NCBI GenBank assembly: GCA_002723345.1
Contig: PBNV01000011.1
Location: forward strand, 1-44,706
Reading direction: 5' to 3'
DNA from: Rhodospirillaceae bacterium
GTDB taxonomy: Bacteria; Pseudomonadota; Alphaproteobacteria; Rhodospirillales; UBA2165
Length of the DNA stretch: 44,706 nucleotides
Shown: in pieces, positions 24,656 to 32,747 of the stretch
Layout of the letters: each line of letters begins with the position of its first letter
Numbering within the stretch: the stretch's first letter is position 1
Notes under the pieces: model-generated
What the model was told of the DNA's origin: nothing
The model's database searches: none
The model's input: only the letters and a program-made list of their open reading frames with translations
Position numbers and translations under genes: made by a program

Positions 24656-25279
24656 TCATCGGGGCTGACCATCCTCAAAATTACGATGCATGATCTCTCC
24701 GAGCCTGGAGTACCCAAAACCATTCAGGCGCCCGATAGGGTCAAGTTTTTCCATATCGATATACCCGTCAGTCATGCAGGATGGGTCGACATGGAAATGG
24801 ACAACCTCCCCGACGAGAAGCGGGTGCTTGTGGGGACCGAATTCGATCACGTCATGCACTCTACATTCGAATTGGATCGGCACCTCGCCGACACGCGGCG
24901 GCACGACTTTGACAGACCCTAACGGGGTGAGCCCTGTATCATCGAACTCACTTTCATCCTCCGGTATCGCATTGGCGCTATCCACCATTTTTTCCCAAAC
25001 CGGAGCTGTGACAATATTAAAAACAAACTCGCCCGTAGCCTTGGCATTTTTAAGGGTGTGCTTTTCGCTTCCGTCTGGATTGCGCGCGATGGTGAGCGAA
25101 ATCATGGGCGGCACCACACACACAACGGTAAAAAAGCTAAAAGGAGCAAGATTGGTAACCCCCTCTTTGCTGATGGTTGAGGCCCAGCCTATCGGCCGCG
25201 GCACGACCGCGCCGGTCAGCAGCCGATAAACTGCGCGACGGTCAATTTCACTTGGGTCATAGTCCAGATAATCAGTCAT
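24656..25279 (-). CDS. Flavin reductase-like FMN-binding split-barrel protein
   Basis: A 207-residue protein of the flavin-reductase-like domain family (FMN-binding split barrel). The opening RLLTGAVVPRPIGWASTIS, then GVTNLAPFSFFTVV and PPMISLTIARNPDGSEKHT (shortened as PPMISLTIA), are the typical flavin-binding strands and loops. KDTLKNA-like HTLKNAKATGEFVFNIV follows. Relatives reduce or bind FMN and often serve a two-component oxygenase, but none is adjacent. I choose the ATG at 25277-25279 over a TTG two codons earlier; an AAGG lies upstream. It is convergent with the DppC-like gene and divergent from the arylsulfotransferase gene. Confidence 0.85.
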   Translation of the reverse strand: MTDYLDYDPSEIDRRAVYRLLTGAVVPRPIGWASTISKEGVTNLAPFSFFTVVCVVPPMISLTIARNPDGSEKHTLKNAKATGEFVFNIVTAPVWEKMVDSANAIPEDESEFDDTGLTPLGSVKVVPPRVGEVPIQFECRVHDVIEFGPHKHPLLVGEVVHFHVDPSCMTDGYIDMEKLDPIGRLNGFGYSRLGEIMHRNFEDGQPR

Positions 25280-25568
25280 GTTCAAACCTTAACTAGTGGG
25301 CCAGTCAACCTATTCCGATGTTTTGTTATTCTCAGACTATAGTAATTAAGTTTTACTCCAGCAAATTAGAGCATGGCTTTTTTAGAACCTCTGTCGCCCA
25401 CCAAAAAAATTTAGAGGATAGGTTTTGCAGAGGGATCGCCTCAGGGTGCGCCGCGAAAAAGACTGAAATTTTCTAATGCTAAGGTTTAGGAAAAAGCGTT
25501 ACTTACTGACGGTATTTCCCATTAGTCTGAAGATCTTGCATTAAAATAACTAACTTGGTGAGCCCCAT
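25280..25568. other. Divergent intergenic region, flavin reductase / arylsulfotransferase
   Basis: An AT-rich stretch of 289 bases that must hold promoters for the flavin-reductase-like gene (minus) and the arylsulfotransferase gene (plus). A motif-level promoter assignment would be guesswork. No open frame of interest is seen. Confidence 0.45.
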
Positions 25569-27215
25569 ATGACCACCTTTACAATTCAGCCTACAATCGA
25601 GCAAAACCCCAACCAGCGCGCACCCCTGGTGGCGCTTGTCCGTTTCGGAGTCGACGAGCGTGTGTCTGCCACCATCGAGATCGATGACGGTCGCAGGTTA
25701 CGTAACGTCACCTATGGACCTGATTACGCCCCGGAAAAAGGCCTCCCCGTCATCGGCTTAAGGGCCGATACCGCACATCGGATTACCATTACCGTTGGAA
25801 CGGCAGATTCAATCGAACTAGTCTATCGCACCCCGGCCCTCCCTGCTGACAAAGTGGAAATGCCGACTTTCAATACCATAAAATCCCAACCTAATGATAT
25901 GGCAGGGGGATTTACTATCCTCAGTATCCGGCGGGGTGCACCAACCCGTGCCATCTGGATGTCCCCCGGCCAATTCGCCTTTATGCGCGACTGGTCTTTA
26001 CTGGTAGCCCTCGACGAGGAGGGCGAAGTGGTCTGGTATTACAAAGCTGATTCGCGTATCGCCGGCGTGCACCGCTTGGCCAATGGCAATCTTTTTTATC
26101 ACCATGTCGATTTCCGCAGTGTAGAGATCGATATGTGCGGCAACACTATTCGCACATTTTTTGCAGATAAACGACCGTTCGGCCCGGTGGACGAGCCTGG
26201 TGCCATCGGAATCGATGCACAAAGTTTACACCACCAACCCCATGAAATGCCAAATGGCAACTACTTGGCGCTTACTGCTAATGCTAAAGAGATTGAGAAC
26301 TACTACACTTCCGAGACTGACCCGGATGCTCCCCGTGCGAAACAGAAAGTTGTGGGAGACAAGATTGTTGAGTTCACGCCCGAAGGCGAGATCGTCTGGG
26401 ATTGGAACACATTCGACCACCTAGACATCTGGCGCTTTGGATATCTTCTGACAGAGGTTTACTGGCATACGCGGGGCTTCCCCGGTCATTATGACTGGAC
26501 CCATGGAAATGGGGTGTCCTATGACCCTCATGATGACAGTGTCTTGATTTCACTCCGTCATCAAGATGCGGTTATCAAAATCGATAAGGCGACTAAAGAA
26601 ATTATTTGGATCCTTGGTGACCACAAAGGCTGGGAGGGGGAATTTAAAAAGAAGCTTCTGACGCCGACCCATGACCTGCGTTGGCACTATCACGGCCACA
26701 ACCCCAGGGTCTCGGGGAAAAACCGTTTCGTTATGTATGACAACGGGGTGATACGGGCCATGCCACCAGAACCAATCGCACTCCCTCACGAATGTTTTGC
26801 CCGTGCCGTAGAATATGAGGTAAACCCGGAGACCATGGAAGTGACAGAGCGATGGACGTCATCCGACGACGATGATGAAAGCCGCGTTATTTCTTTCGCT
26901 ATGGGTGATGCGCACCGGCTCGCCAACGGAAACATGATGGTGATTGACTCGGTGTGTCTGCCCCAACATGAACAGCTCAACCGACGCGTCACAGCAGCGG
27001 ACCTCACCTGGAACCAGAAACGCCGCGACGAGTGGCATCCCGCGGATTTCGCCAGTTGGGGCCGTATCCGAGAGATGACAAATGATGAGACGCGCAGCGT
27101 CGTCTATGAAGTCCATGTTAGACATCCCCATGAACTCATTACTTGGGAATGCTTTGGTGGCACCCGCGCAGCCAGCCTCTACCCGGCCAGTGTAACTGAG
27201 GCAGATTCTGATTAG
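25569..27215 (+). CDS. Arylsulfate sulfotransferase (ASST) family protein
   Basis: A 548-residue PAPS-independent arylsulfotransferase-like protein. The N-terminal 100 residues resemble the family beta-sandwich; the rest is a beta-propeller. The three catalytic regions known from Escherichia coli AssT are recognisable: LHHQPHEMPNGN (H225), DWTHGNGVSYDP (H312) followed by SLRHQD (R330), and YHGHNPRV (H375/H377, the region of the sulfated histidine). AssT moves a sulfate group from one phenol to another through a sulfo-histidine. AssT is normally periplasmic, but I see no signal peptide here: the protein starts MTTFTIQPTIEQ. A sulfatase gene follows 116 bases downstream. Confidence 0.88.
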   Translation: MTTFTIQPTIEQNPNQRAPLVALVRFGVDERVSATIEIDDGRRLRNVTYGPDYAPEKGLPVIGLRADTAHRITITVGTADSIELVYRTPALPADKVEMPTFNTIKSQPNDMAGGFTILSIRRGAPTRAIWMSPGQFAFMRDWSLLVALDEEGEVVWYYKADSRIAGVHRLANGNLFYHHVDFRSVEIDMCGNTIRTFFADKRPFGPVDEPGAIGIDAQSLHHQPHEMPNGNYLALTANAKEIENYYTSETDPDAPRAKQKVVGDKIVEFTPEGEIVWDWNTFDHLDIWRFGYLLTEVYWHTRGFPGHYDWTHGNGVSYDPHDDSVLISLRHQDAVIKIDKATKEIIWILGDHKGWEGEFKKKLLTPTHDLRWHYHGHNPRVSGKNRFVMYDNGVIRAMPPEPIALPHECFARAVEYEVNPETMEVTERWTSSDDDDESRVISFAMGDAHRLANGNMMVIDSVCLPQHEQLNRRVTAADLTWNQKRRDEWHPADFASWGRIREMTNDETRSVVYEVHVRHPHELITWECFGGTRAASLYPASVTEADSD

Positions 27216-27331
27216 AGAAGTTTGCTTTGACCTACCTCGGGAAAACTATTTCAGTTATCCCGATTGAGTAGATTTAGGCGAGAGAATAGGGTGTCATTTG
27301 AGCGCTAAAGACAAATACAGGAAAATGCCAT

Positions 27332-28897
27332 ATGAAGCAGCCCAACTTTCTCTTTATTATTTGTGATCAACTTCGAGCTGACCATCTCGGGTGTTACGGT
27401 AATCGCGTCGTCCAGACGCCACATATCGACGGACTTGCCGCTCGAGGTGTGCGGTTTGACCGCTCTTATGTAGCATACCCAGTCTGCATGCCTAATCGAG
27501 CGTGCCTCATGACTGGACGTATGGCGTCGGATCATCGCGGCATCAACAATGGTATTCCACTCGATCTTGAAGCGACAACTTTCGTGGATGTGCTGGCCCA
27601 TCATGGTTACAGGACAGGCCTAATCGGCAAATCTCATTTGCAGGGTTACACACCGCTTGATCCCATGTATGGCTATATAGTGGATGATGAACTCACGCCG
27701 CCACCTGAAGAGCTCCAGGACGCACTTCGCCGCTCTCGTTGGGACGGCGGCGGTTACCGGATTGAGCGCCGAATAGCCTCCGGGGAGCTCGCCGAGGTAC
27801 CCTATACGGATGGGTTCTACGGCTTTCAGCATGTAGAGCTGGTCACCCGACACGCAGATTTCACGGACGGCCATCATTTGGCGTGGGCTGAAAAACTGCG
27901 CCCCGATTTCAAAGCTCTGGTAGGTAAGGAGAATGCACTTCCGGACCATCGGCCCCGGGGGCCGCAGGCCTGGCGCACGGCGGTTCCGCCCGAACTCTAC
28001 TCCACCCAATTTATCGCCAATCGGTCGCGTTCCTATATCGAGGATTCGGGCCAAAGGGACCAACCCTTCTTTCTCCAGGTTTCTTTTACGGATCCCCATC
28101 ATCCCTTCACACCGCCGGGAAAATATTGGGATATGTATGATCCTGCCGATATTCCATTGCCTCAATCTTTTGGGCACATCACAACACCTCGGCTGGAACA
28201 GGTACACGCGTTACACGCAGCGGGAAAGCATGAACGCAAAGGAGGTTTCGCCATGCCGGTAAATGAAGAGGAAGCGCGCGCGCTTCTGGCCCTCACCTAC
28301 GGCATGATATCATTCGTTGACGATGCTGTTGGCGAAATTCTAGCGCAACTGGAAACGAGTGGCATGCTGGAAAATACTGTGGTCATTCTCACCTCTGATC
28401 ATGGCGACCTCGGAGGTGACCACGGGGTGATGCTTAAACGCATGCATCACTATCAGGGACTGGTTCGGGTCCCCACATTGTGGACAGAACCGGGCACTGC
28501 TCCGTCCGTCCGCGATGACCTCATCTCTACCATCGATTTTCCTACCACCATCCTAAAGCGTGCAGGCCTTCAACCGTTCAACGGCGCCATGGGCCGTGAT
28601 TTCTTCAGCGATCCGGAGCCGGATGGTTTGATTATTGAGGAACAGGCTGGCCGCCCTCAGCCGGGGTCCGCCAATCCACCGAGTCTCCGCACGCTTGTGA
28701 CCCGCAATCATCGTATGACCCTGTCGCCCGACGACAATTTTAGTGAACTCTACGACCTGGCCGAAGATCCCAACGAAAATATCAACTTGTTCAACGCACC
28801 GGAGGCGGCAACCCGTCGCGCTGATCTCATGGAGATCATGGTACGCCGCATGATGCAAATGCAATCCACGTCCCCGCTGCCACCTTTTGCCCCTTAG
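27332..28897 (+). CDS. Type I (formylglycine) sulfatase
   Basis: A 521-residue sulfatase of the alkaline-phosphatase superfamily. The core motif C-x-P-x-R is present as C52-M-P-N-R with the following ACLMTGR, so C52 should be converted to formylglycine. The metal site begins with FIICDQLRADHLGCYGN (D12); the later metal motif is TSDHGDLGGDH, and GKSHLQG carries the conserved lysine and histidine. These motifs resemble arylsulfatases and choline or heparan-type sulfatases; the substrate is not evident. There is no signal peptide, so a cytoplasmic enzyme is likely. It follows the arylsulfotransferase on the same strand and is probably co-expressed. The formylglycine-generating enzyme is not in the window. 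Confidence 0.92.
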   Translation: MKQPNFLFIICDQLRADHLGCYGNRVVQTPHIDGLAARGVRFDRSYVAYPVCMPNRACLMTGRMASDHRGINNGIPLDLEATTFVDVLAHHGYRTGLIGKSHLQGYTPLDPMYGYIVDDELTPPPEELQDALRRSRWDGGGYRIERRIASGELAEVPYTDGFYGFQHVELVTRHADFTDGHHLAWAEKLRPDFKALVGKENALPDHRPRGPQAWRTAVPPELYSTQFIANRSRSYIEDSGQRDQPFFLQVSFTDPHHPFTPPGKYWDMYDPADIPLPQSFGHITTPRLEQVHALHAAGKHERKGGFAMPVNEEEARALLALTYGMISFVDDAVGEILAQLETSGMLENTVVILTSDHGDLGGDHGVMLKRMHHYQGLVRVPTLWTEPGTAPSVRDDLISTIDFPTTILKRAGLQPFNGAMGRDFFSDPEPDGLIIEEQAGRPQPGSANPPSLRTLVTRNHRMTLSPDDNFSELYDLAEDPNENINLFNAPEAATRRADLMEIMVRRMMQMQSTSPLPPFAP

Positions 28898-29115
28898 TGG
28901 AGCCTATCAAGTAAACCGAAGACGCTAAGCCCCCGCTTGTGCAGGCTAAGCCGTTGGCCGCCTGTTTTGTCTGCGTCGGCGTTTGGGTTTGTTCCTAGAA
29001 CGTCGGTTGGTATTCGCAGGCTCATGAAGAGAGGGCTTGCCCTCAAGCACATTCAAACGGTGATTGATCAGCTTTTAGATTGACCGCAATTAGGCCGGTG
29101 ACGCTGTCGCAATAT

Positions 29116-29358
29116 TCAAGGGTTTTTGACCACCTCTATAGATTTAATTTTTGAACGCCTTGATCCGGACCGCTGGGCAATTTCATTATCTTGTGCCTCA
29201 ATGGCAGTAAACGCCAAGTCCAGGAGGGAGTCGCCAAAAGATTGGTCTAGAAGATCACTGGCAACACGCCTATTGGACGTCACCTCACCATTTTCGTAAT
29301 GGACATTAAACACTACGAACGCCGAACCTCTTTTCTTTTTGATTTTATTGCGCGCCAT
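29116..29358 (-). CDS. Small basic hypothetical protein
   Basis: An 80-residue protein that I do not recognise. It begins with a basic stretch (MARNKIKKKRGSAF), then a beta-like FVVFNVHYENGEVTSNRRV, and ends with another basic region (SGSRRSKIKSIEVV). Charge pattern and size suggest a nucleic-acid-associated or ribosome-associated protein, but this is inference. I prefer the ATG at 29356-29358, since the upstream extension to 29436 reads like another frame of the preceding small gene. It is the last clear member of a run of small minus-strand genes behind the cold-shock gene. Confidence 0.55.
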   Translation of the reverse strand: MARNKIKKKRGSAFVVFNVHYENGEVTSNRRVASDLLDQSFGDSLLDLAFTAIEAQDNEIAQRSGSRRSKIKSIEVVKNP

Positions 29359-29521
29359 CACCGTCGACTCGCAGGGTATTCTTGTACGAAACGGCGCGCT
29401 CTGAGTCGCATAGCTCTCGTCTGTGTTTGCTGGCACGCATCTTCCCCATCAAACTGACCTGCTTATCCGTCTTACGGAGCGTTCGAAAATGCTTTTCATC
29501 TCTCGGTTTTGGGTATCTCAT
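29345..29521 (-). CDS. Small basic ORF overlapping the next gene
   Basis: A 58-residue, very basic frame (starts MRYPKPRDEKHFRTLRK, later MRASKHRREL). The ATG at 29519-29521 has GAGG about 9 bases upstream. It overlaps the start of the 80-residue gene by 14 bases. No family is recognised. It also overlaps the possible frameshifted tail of the small gene at 29602-29718, so only one of these readings may be real. Confidence 0.3.
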   Translation of the reverse strand: MRYPKPRDEKHFRTLRKTDKQVSLMGKMRASKHRRELCDSERAVSYKNTLRVDGDGAQ

Positions 29522-29601
29522 TTTTATTTGCCTCATATTCGGAACTATCCCTGGATGAACCGCTAACAGCAGGCACAGGTTCGTTACTTTCGAGCTCCAC
29601 A

Positions 29602-29718
29602 TTAAAAGTTTTTGTTCTCCGCCTTTTCTATTTTAGCTTCCACTCGGGCGGCTTTCTTGGCGGCTTTTGGACGCTCTCGTTCGATACGTTCAAAATTATA
29701 ATTGGGTTTGCGGGCCAT
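29602..29718 (-). CDS. Small basic/acidic coiled protein downstream of cold-shock gene
   Basis: A 38-codon frame starting MARKPNYNFERIERERPKAA and rich in K, A and E. This resembles a short family that I recall next to cold-shock genes in alphaproteobacteria (MARxPNYxFER..., then a KAAKKA helix). Those relatives are longer. A +1 shift at the A5 or T4 run around 29604-29613 would join a second frame, VELESNEPVPAV ..., ending at 29496, giving about 73 residues. So the gene may be frame-disrupted. It lies about 90 bases behind the cold-shock gene, on the same strand. Function unknown. Confidence 0.55.
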   Translation of the reverse strand: MARKPNYNFERIERERPKAAKKAARVEAKIEKAENKNF

Positions 29719-29810
29719 GAAAAATGTGTCCGTCCCTTAAAAATCTATTGTTTTATGATTACCATGGATTTTCCGCCGCCGAATTTCGCCCGCGACGGGG
29801 GCTGTCATAA

Positions 29811-30019
29811 TCATTCTGCGATTGATAGATTTTTGGCGGATGATTTTCCATTCTGTCCCGGCTGGCGTTCGAAGGAGACTTTTTGCCCTCTGCCAGCGTG
29901 CTAAGCCCTTCGCGCTCAACGGCTGAAATGTGCATGAAAGCGCCTTTCGACCAATCTTCGGGCTCAATAAATCCAAAACCATTGGCAGGGTTGAACCATT
30001 TTACGCTACCGATGGCCAT
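29811..30019 (-). CDS. Cold-shock protein (CspA family), frame broken at an A5 run
   Basis: The start ATG (30017-30019) follows AGGAG. The N-terminal part is an intact cold-shock domain, with RNP1-like KWFNPANGFGFIEP and RNP2-like FMHISAVEREG. After LAEGKK the reading frame diverges into nonsense, while the -1 frame continues with exactly the family sequence VSFERQPGQNGKSSAKNL and a TGA at 29811-29813. Changing the A5 run (29880-29884) to A6 restores a normal 69-residue CspA-type RNA chaperone. The run has the form C-AAA-AAG, so a programmed -1 slip would give the same product. An assembly error or a real mutation is equally possible. Confidence 0.88.
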
Positions 30020-30494
30020 TGTATACTCCTTTAAGCGAGACCACGCGCCACCTCTCGTCATGGGCCGAAAAGCACTCTACAAAAACATTCACACTGTCAG
30101 GAGACATCATGATTAAAGGTGCATCGGTCGGTTAAGTAGCGCCAAACTAATACAAGACGTATTACGTGGTTTAGATTAAAATTAGATGGAGTCAACACCT
30201 ATTGGCGGCTTCGGTGATCGAGATCACGCCCGAGATTTTATGCTTTCATAACATAATCAGTTACAGGTCTCTCAAAACAACGGCGGAAATTGCTAATCGG
30301 CGAACAACATCAGTGGCCACAGACTGTAATAAATTCAAACGCAATTGCGTGAACCAAATGAATATTTACCCGCTCCTAACTTTTCCGAACGAAACGAGGT
30401 ACTTAGCAGCTCAGAGATTTACCGAAGTCATATTTTTGCCAACGATGAATATGTCCCCGATTGTCTGACTTCGCGGGACAAGCTAAAACAAATC
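30020..30494. other. Divergent leader region, cold-shock gene / manC
   Basis: About 475 bases between divergent genes. The left 100 bases are the leader of the cold-shock gene (minus), ending in its AGGAG site. On the plus strand, a short frame of eight codons (ATG at 30110) follows a good AGGAGACATC site but has no evident role. An open extension upstream of manC from 30345 carries no family sequence. I see no terminator or repeat. Confidence 0.4.
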
Positions 30495-31937
30495 ATGCCT
30501 CAAACCCCTCCGAGCGACTTTCCCCTGATCATCCCGGTTATTCTCTCCGGCGGCGTTGGAAGCCGACTTTGGCCCCTATCCCGGGAGCTCTATCCCAAGC
30601 AGCTGCATGCCCTGGTGACGGAAAAGAGCCTGCTCCAGGAAACAGCATCACGCGTCAGCGGCGGGAGGTTCAGCGAACCTGCCATCATATGTAACAACGA
30701 GCATCGGTTTATTGTGGCCGAACATCTGAGAGATTGTGGTATCAAACCCAGCGCTATCTTGCTCGAACCCGTGGGCCGTAACACTGCCCCAGCCGCCGCC
30801 ATTGCAGCCCTGCTGATCGCCGAAACAAATGAGGACGCTTTGATACTGCTGCTACCCTCGGATCATATCATTAAAGATCACGATGAATTTTTGGGGGCCA
30901 TCGACCTAGCCATAGCTGCCGCCCAAACAGGCTATCTAGTTACCTTCGGCATACCGGCCACCTTGCCAGAGACTGGGTATGGTTACATTGAACGTGGGGC
31001 AAAGATCGCATCAGCACCTGGATGCTTCCAGGTTGCCCAATTTATCGAAAAACCTGATGCCGCTGCGGCTGAAGCATATGTGGCCGCCGGGACCTATGTC
31101 TGGAACAGCGGCATGTTTCTTTTTTCTGCAGCAACTTTTCTTGCCGAATTGGAGGCGCACAACCCGGAGATTCTGGCCCTCTGCCGCGCCAGCCTGGAAA
31201 ACCGACAAACCGATATGGACTTCATGTGGCTCGACCGGGAGTCCTTCACACAAATTAACGGTATCTCCATTGATTATGCCGTGATGGAACATACGGACAA
31301 AGCGGCGGTCGTTCCCGCCGAGATGGGATGGAGCGACGTAGGTGCATGGGACGCCTTATGGGACATCTCTAATAAGGACGAGAGCGGCAATGTGCTTAAA
31401 GGCAACGTAGTCACAGAAAATGTTCGCAATTCCTATATTCGGACGGATAAGCAATGGGTGGCCGCCGCCGGACTGCAGGATACCATCGTGGTTTCTACCG
31501 ACGATGCCGTTCTCGTGGCGGCAAAGGGTGAGGCACAACAAGTGAGAGAATTGGTGGCGCAACTCAGAGACTCTGCACCGGAACTACAACAGTCTCATTC
31601 TGTGGTTTACCGGCCATGGGGCTGGTATCAGTCTCTGGGGGTTGGACCTGCATTCCAAGTTAAACTAATTCAGTTGAACCCCGGCGCCAAAATCAGCCTT
31701 CAGCGACATCGGCATCGCGCAGAACACTGGGTAGTGGTGTCGGGAAAGGCTACAGTTACCCGCGACGAGGATGTGTTTGAGCTGGAAAAAAATCAGTCCA
31801 CTTTTATTCCCGTTAAAGCCATTCATCGACTTGAGAACAAAAGCAGCCAACCCCTCCAGATTGTTGAAATCCAGTCAGGCGACTATCTTGGTGAAGATGA
31901 TATCGAGCGGTTCGATGATCACTATGGCCGTGATTGA
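30495..31937 (+). CDS. manC: Mannose-1-phosphate guanylyltransferase / mannose-6-phosphate isomerase
   Basis: A 480-residue bifunctional enzyme of the type II PMI/GMP family. The N-terminal nucleotidyltransferase domain carries the signature ILSGGVGSRLWPLSRELYPKQ, cited in part as SGGVGSRLWPLSR (18-30); IEKPD and MGWSDVGAWDALW are the sugar-nucleotide parts. The C-terminal cupin-fold isomerase domain (about residues 365-478) includes YRPWGWYQSL, LNPGAKISLQRHRHRAEHW and the FIPVKAIHRLEN strand. It makes GDP-mannose from fructose-6-phosphate via mannose-6-phosphate and mannose-1-phosphate (phosphomannomutase is not in the window) for envelope or exopolysaccharide sugars. I set the start at the ATG at 30495, which begins 10 residues before the family core; an earlier GTG adds 50 residues without family resemblance. 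Confidence 0.93.
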   Translation: MPQTPPSDFPLIIPVILSGGVGSRLWPLSRELYPKQLHALVTEKSLLQETASRVSGGRFSEPAIICNNEHRFIVAEHLRDCGIKPSAILLEPVGRNTAPAAAIAALLIAETNEDALILLLPSDHIIKDHDEFLGAIDLAIAAAQTGYLVTFGIPATLPETGYGYIERGAKIASAPGCFQVAQFIEKPDAAAAEAYVAAGTYVWNSGMFLFSAATFLAELEAHNPEILALCRASLENRQTDMDFMWLDRESFTQINGISIDYAVMEHTDKAAVVPAEMGWSDVGAWDALWDISNKDESGNVLKGNVVTENVRNSYIRTDKQWVAAAGLQDTIVVSTDDAVLVAAKGEAQQVRELVAQLRDSAPELQQSHSVVYRPWGWYQSLGVGPAFQVKLIQLNPGAKISLQRHRHRAEHWVVVSGKATVTRDEDVFELEKNQSTFIPVKAIHRLENKSSQPLQIVEIQSGDYLGEDDIERFDDHYGRD

Positions 31938-32153
31938 CCGACTACATTGTTCCTTGGGGTCCCATCGCCGTGTTCCTCAACAAGTCCACATTCATGCGCT
32001 TTCTTCTTAATTTTACCGGTGCTTGCGACATCGCGTATTACTGTAACCCTTGCACCAGTTTGAAAAACGCCCAGGCGGCTCGACTGAACATCATAACAGG
32101 CACTAACGGTGAACGAAAAATCTTATGATGTTATGGTCGAGCAATGTGGCTAA
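31938..32153. other. Intergenic remnant upstream of aminotransferase pseudogene
   Basis: Stretch between manC and the recognisable pseudogene. It has a 64-codon open frame without family resemblance. It may be further decayed aminotransferase sequence, but I cannot align any block to the family. Confidence 0.3.
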
Positions 32154-32559
32154 AACATTGTCGTTAGCCACGGGTTTACCAATGGCGGACAAACCGCATC
32201 CTGCGCAAAGGCGTTCGAGGCTCCGAGAATCGACGAAGAAACCAACAACATCCTCCATTCACGTCAGATCTCGCCAGCGCTAAAAACGGGCTCTGGGCCT
32301 TTGAAACCCCTAATTTGGTGGACGAAATGCGGGGCGAACGGCTGATTGGCGCGATTGGATTTATTAGTGGTAAATCAACCCGAGAGTCTCACGACGCGCA
32401 GGAGGATGCGAGAGCATACCTGGCGCTACGTGCCCTGAAAATAGCGTAGTTACGCGGGCTCTGGGCGATACACGAGCGTTTTCGCCTCCACTGGTGACAG
32501 GCATAGACCAAATCGGGCGCATGATGGACATCGTTACAATATCCCTGGAAGAGACATAG
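32154..32559 (+). pseudogene. Decayed C-terminal part of a class-III aminotransferase
   Basis: Three consecutive segments in different frames together read like the last 135 residues of an omega-/class-III aminotransferase. Segment 1 (32154-32255) is SHGFTNGGQTASCAKAF..., matching the HGxTxxGHPxxCA block. Segment 2 (32258-32449) contains LVDEMRGERLIGAIGF, matching LVGEVRGxGLIGAVE. Segment 3 (32446-32559) contains VTRALGDTRAFSPPLV, matching the IVRALGDTLAFSPPL block, and ends at TAG. At least two frameshifts and a stop just upstream break it, and the catalytic N-terminal two thirds is absent. It is a remnant, with no start of its own. Confidence 0.82.
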
Positions 32560-32747
32560 AGCTGGCTCTACCCATTAGAATAATTCTTATTATATATAAG
32601 GTAGAGAAATCGGAGAATCGGGTTAAGACCTCCTAGTAATTAGGCTTAAAAAAGGCTTGGCAATCGACAACAGATCGTCATGTTGTATTGAGAATTACGC
32701 CGGTGACAGTATTCTATAACACGATACCGGCAAGGCATGAGAACATT

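Noticed and set aside
29737..29982. 81-codon minus-strand frame overlapping the cold-shock gene
   Set aside because: It is the third frame of the cold-shock gene; it matches neither the family N-terminus nor its true continuation.
30345..30494. N-terminal extension of manC from a GTG
   Set aside because: The extra 50 residues have no similarity to the enzyme family, whose core begins right after the ATG at 30495.
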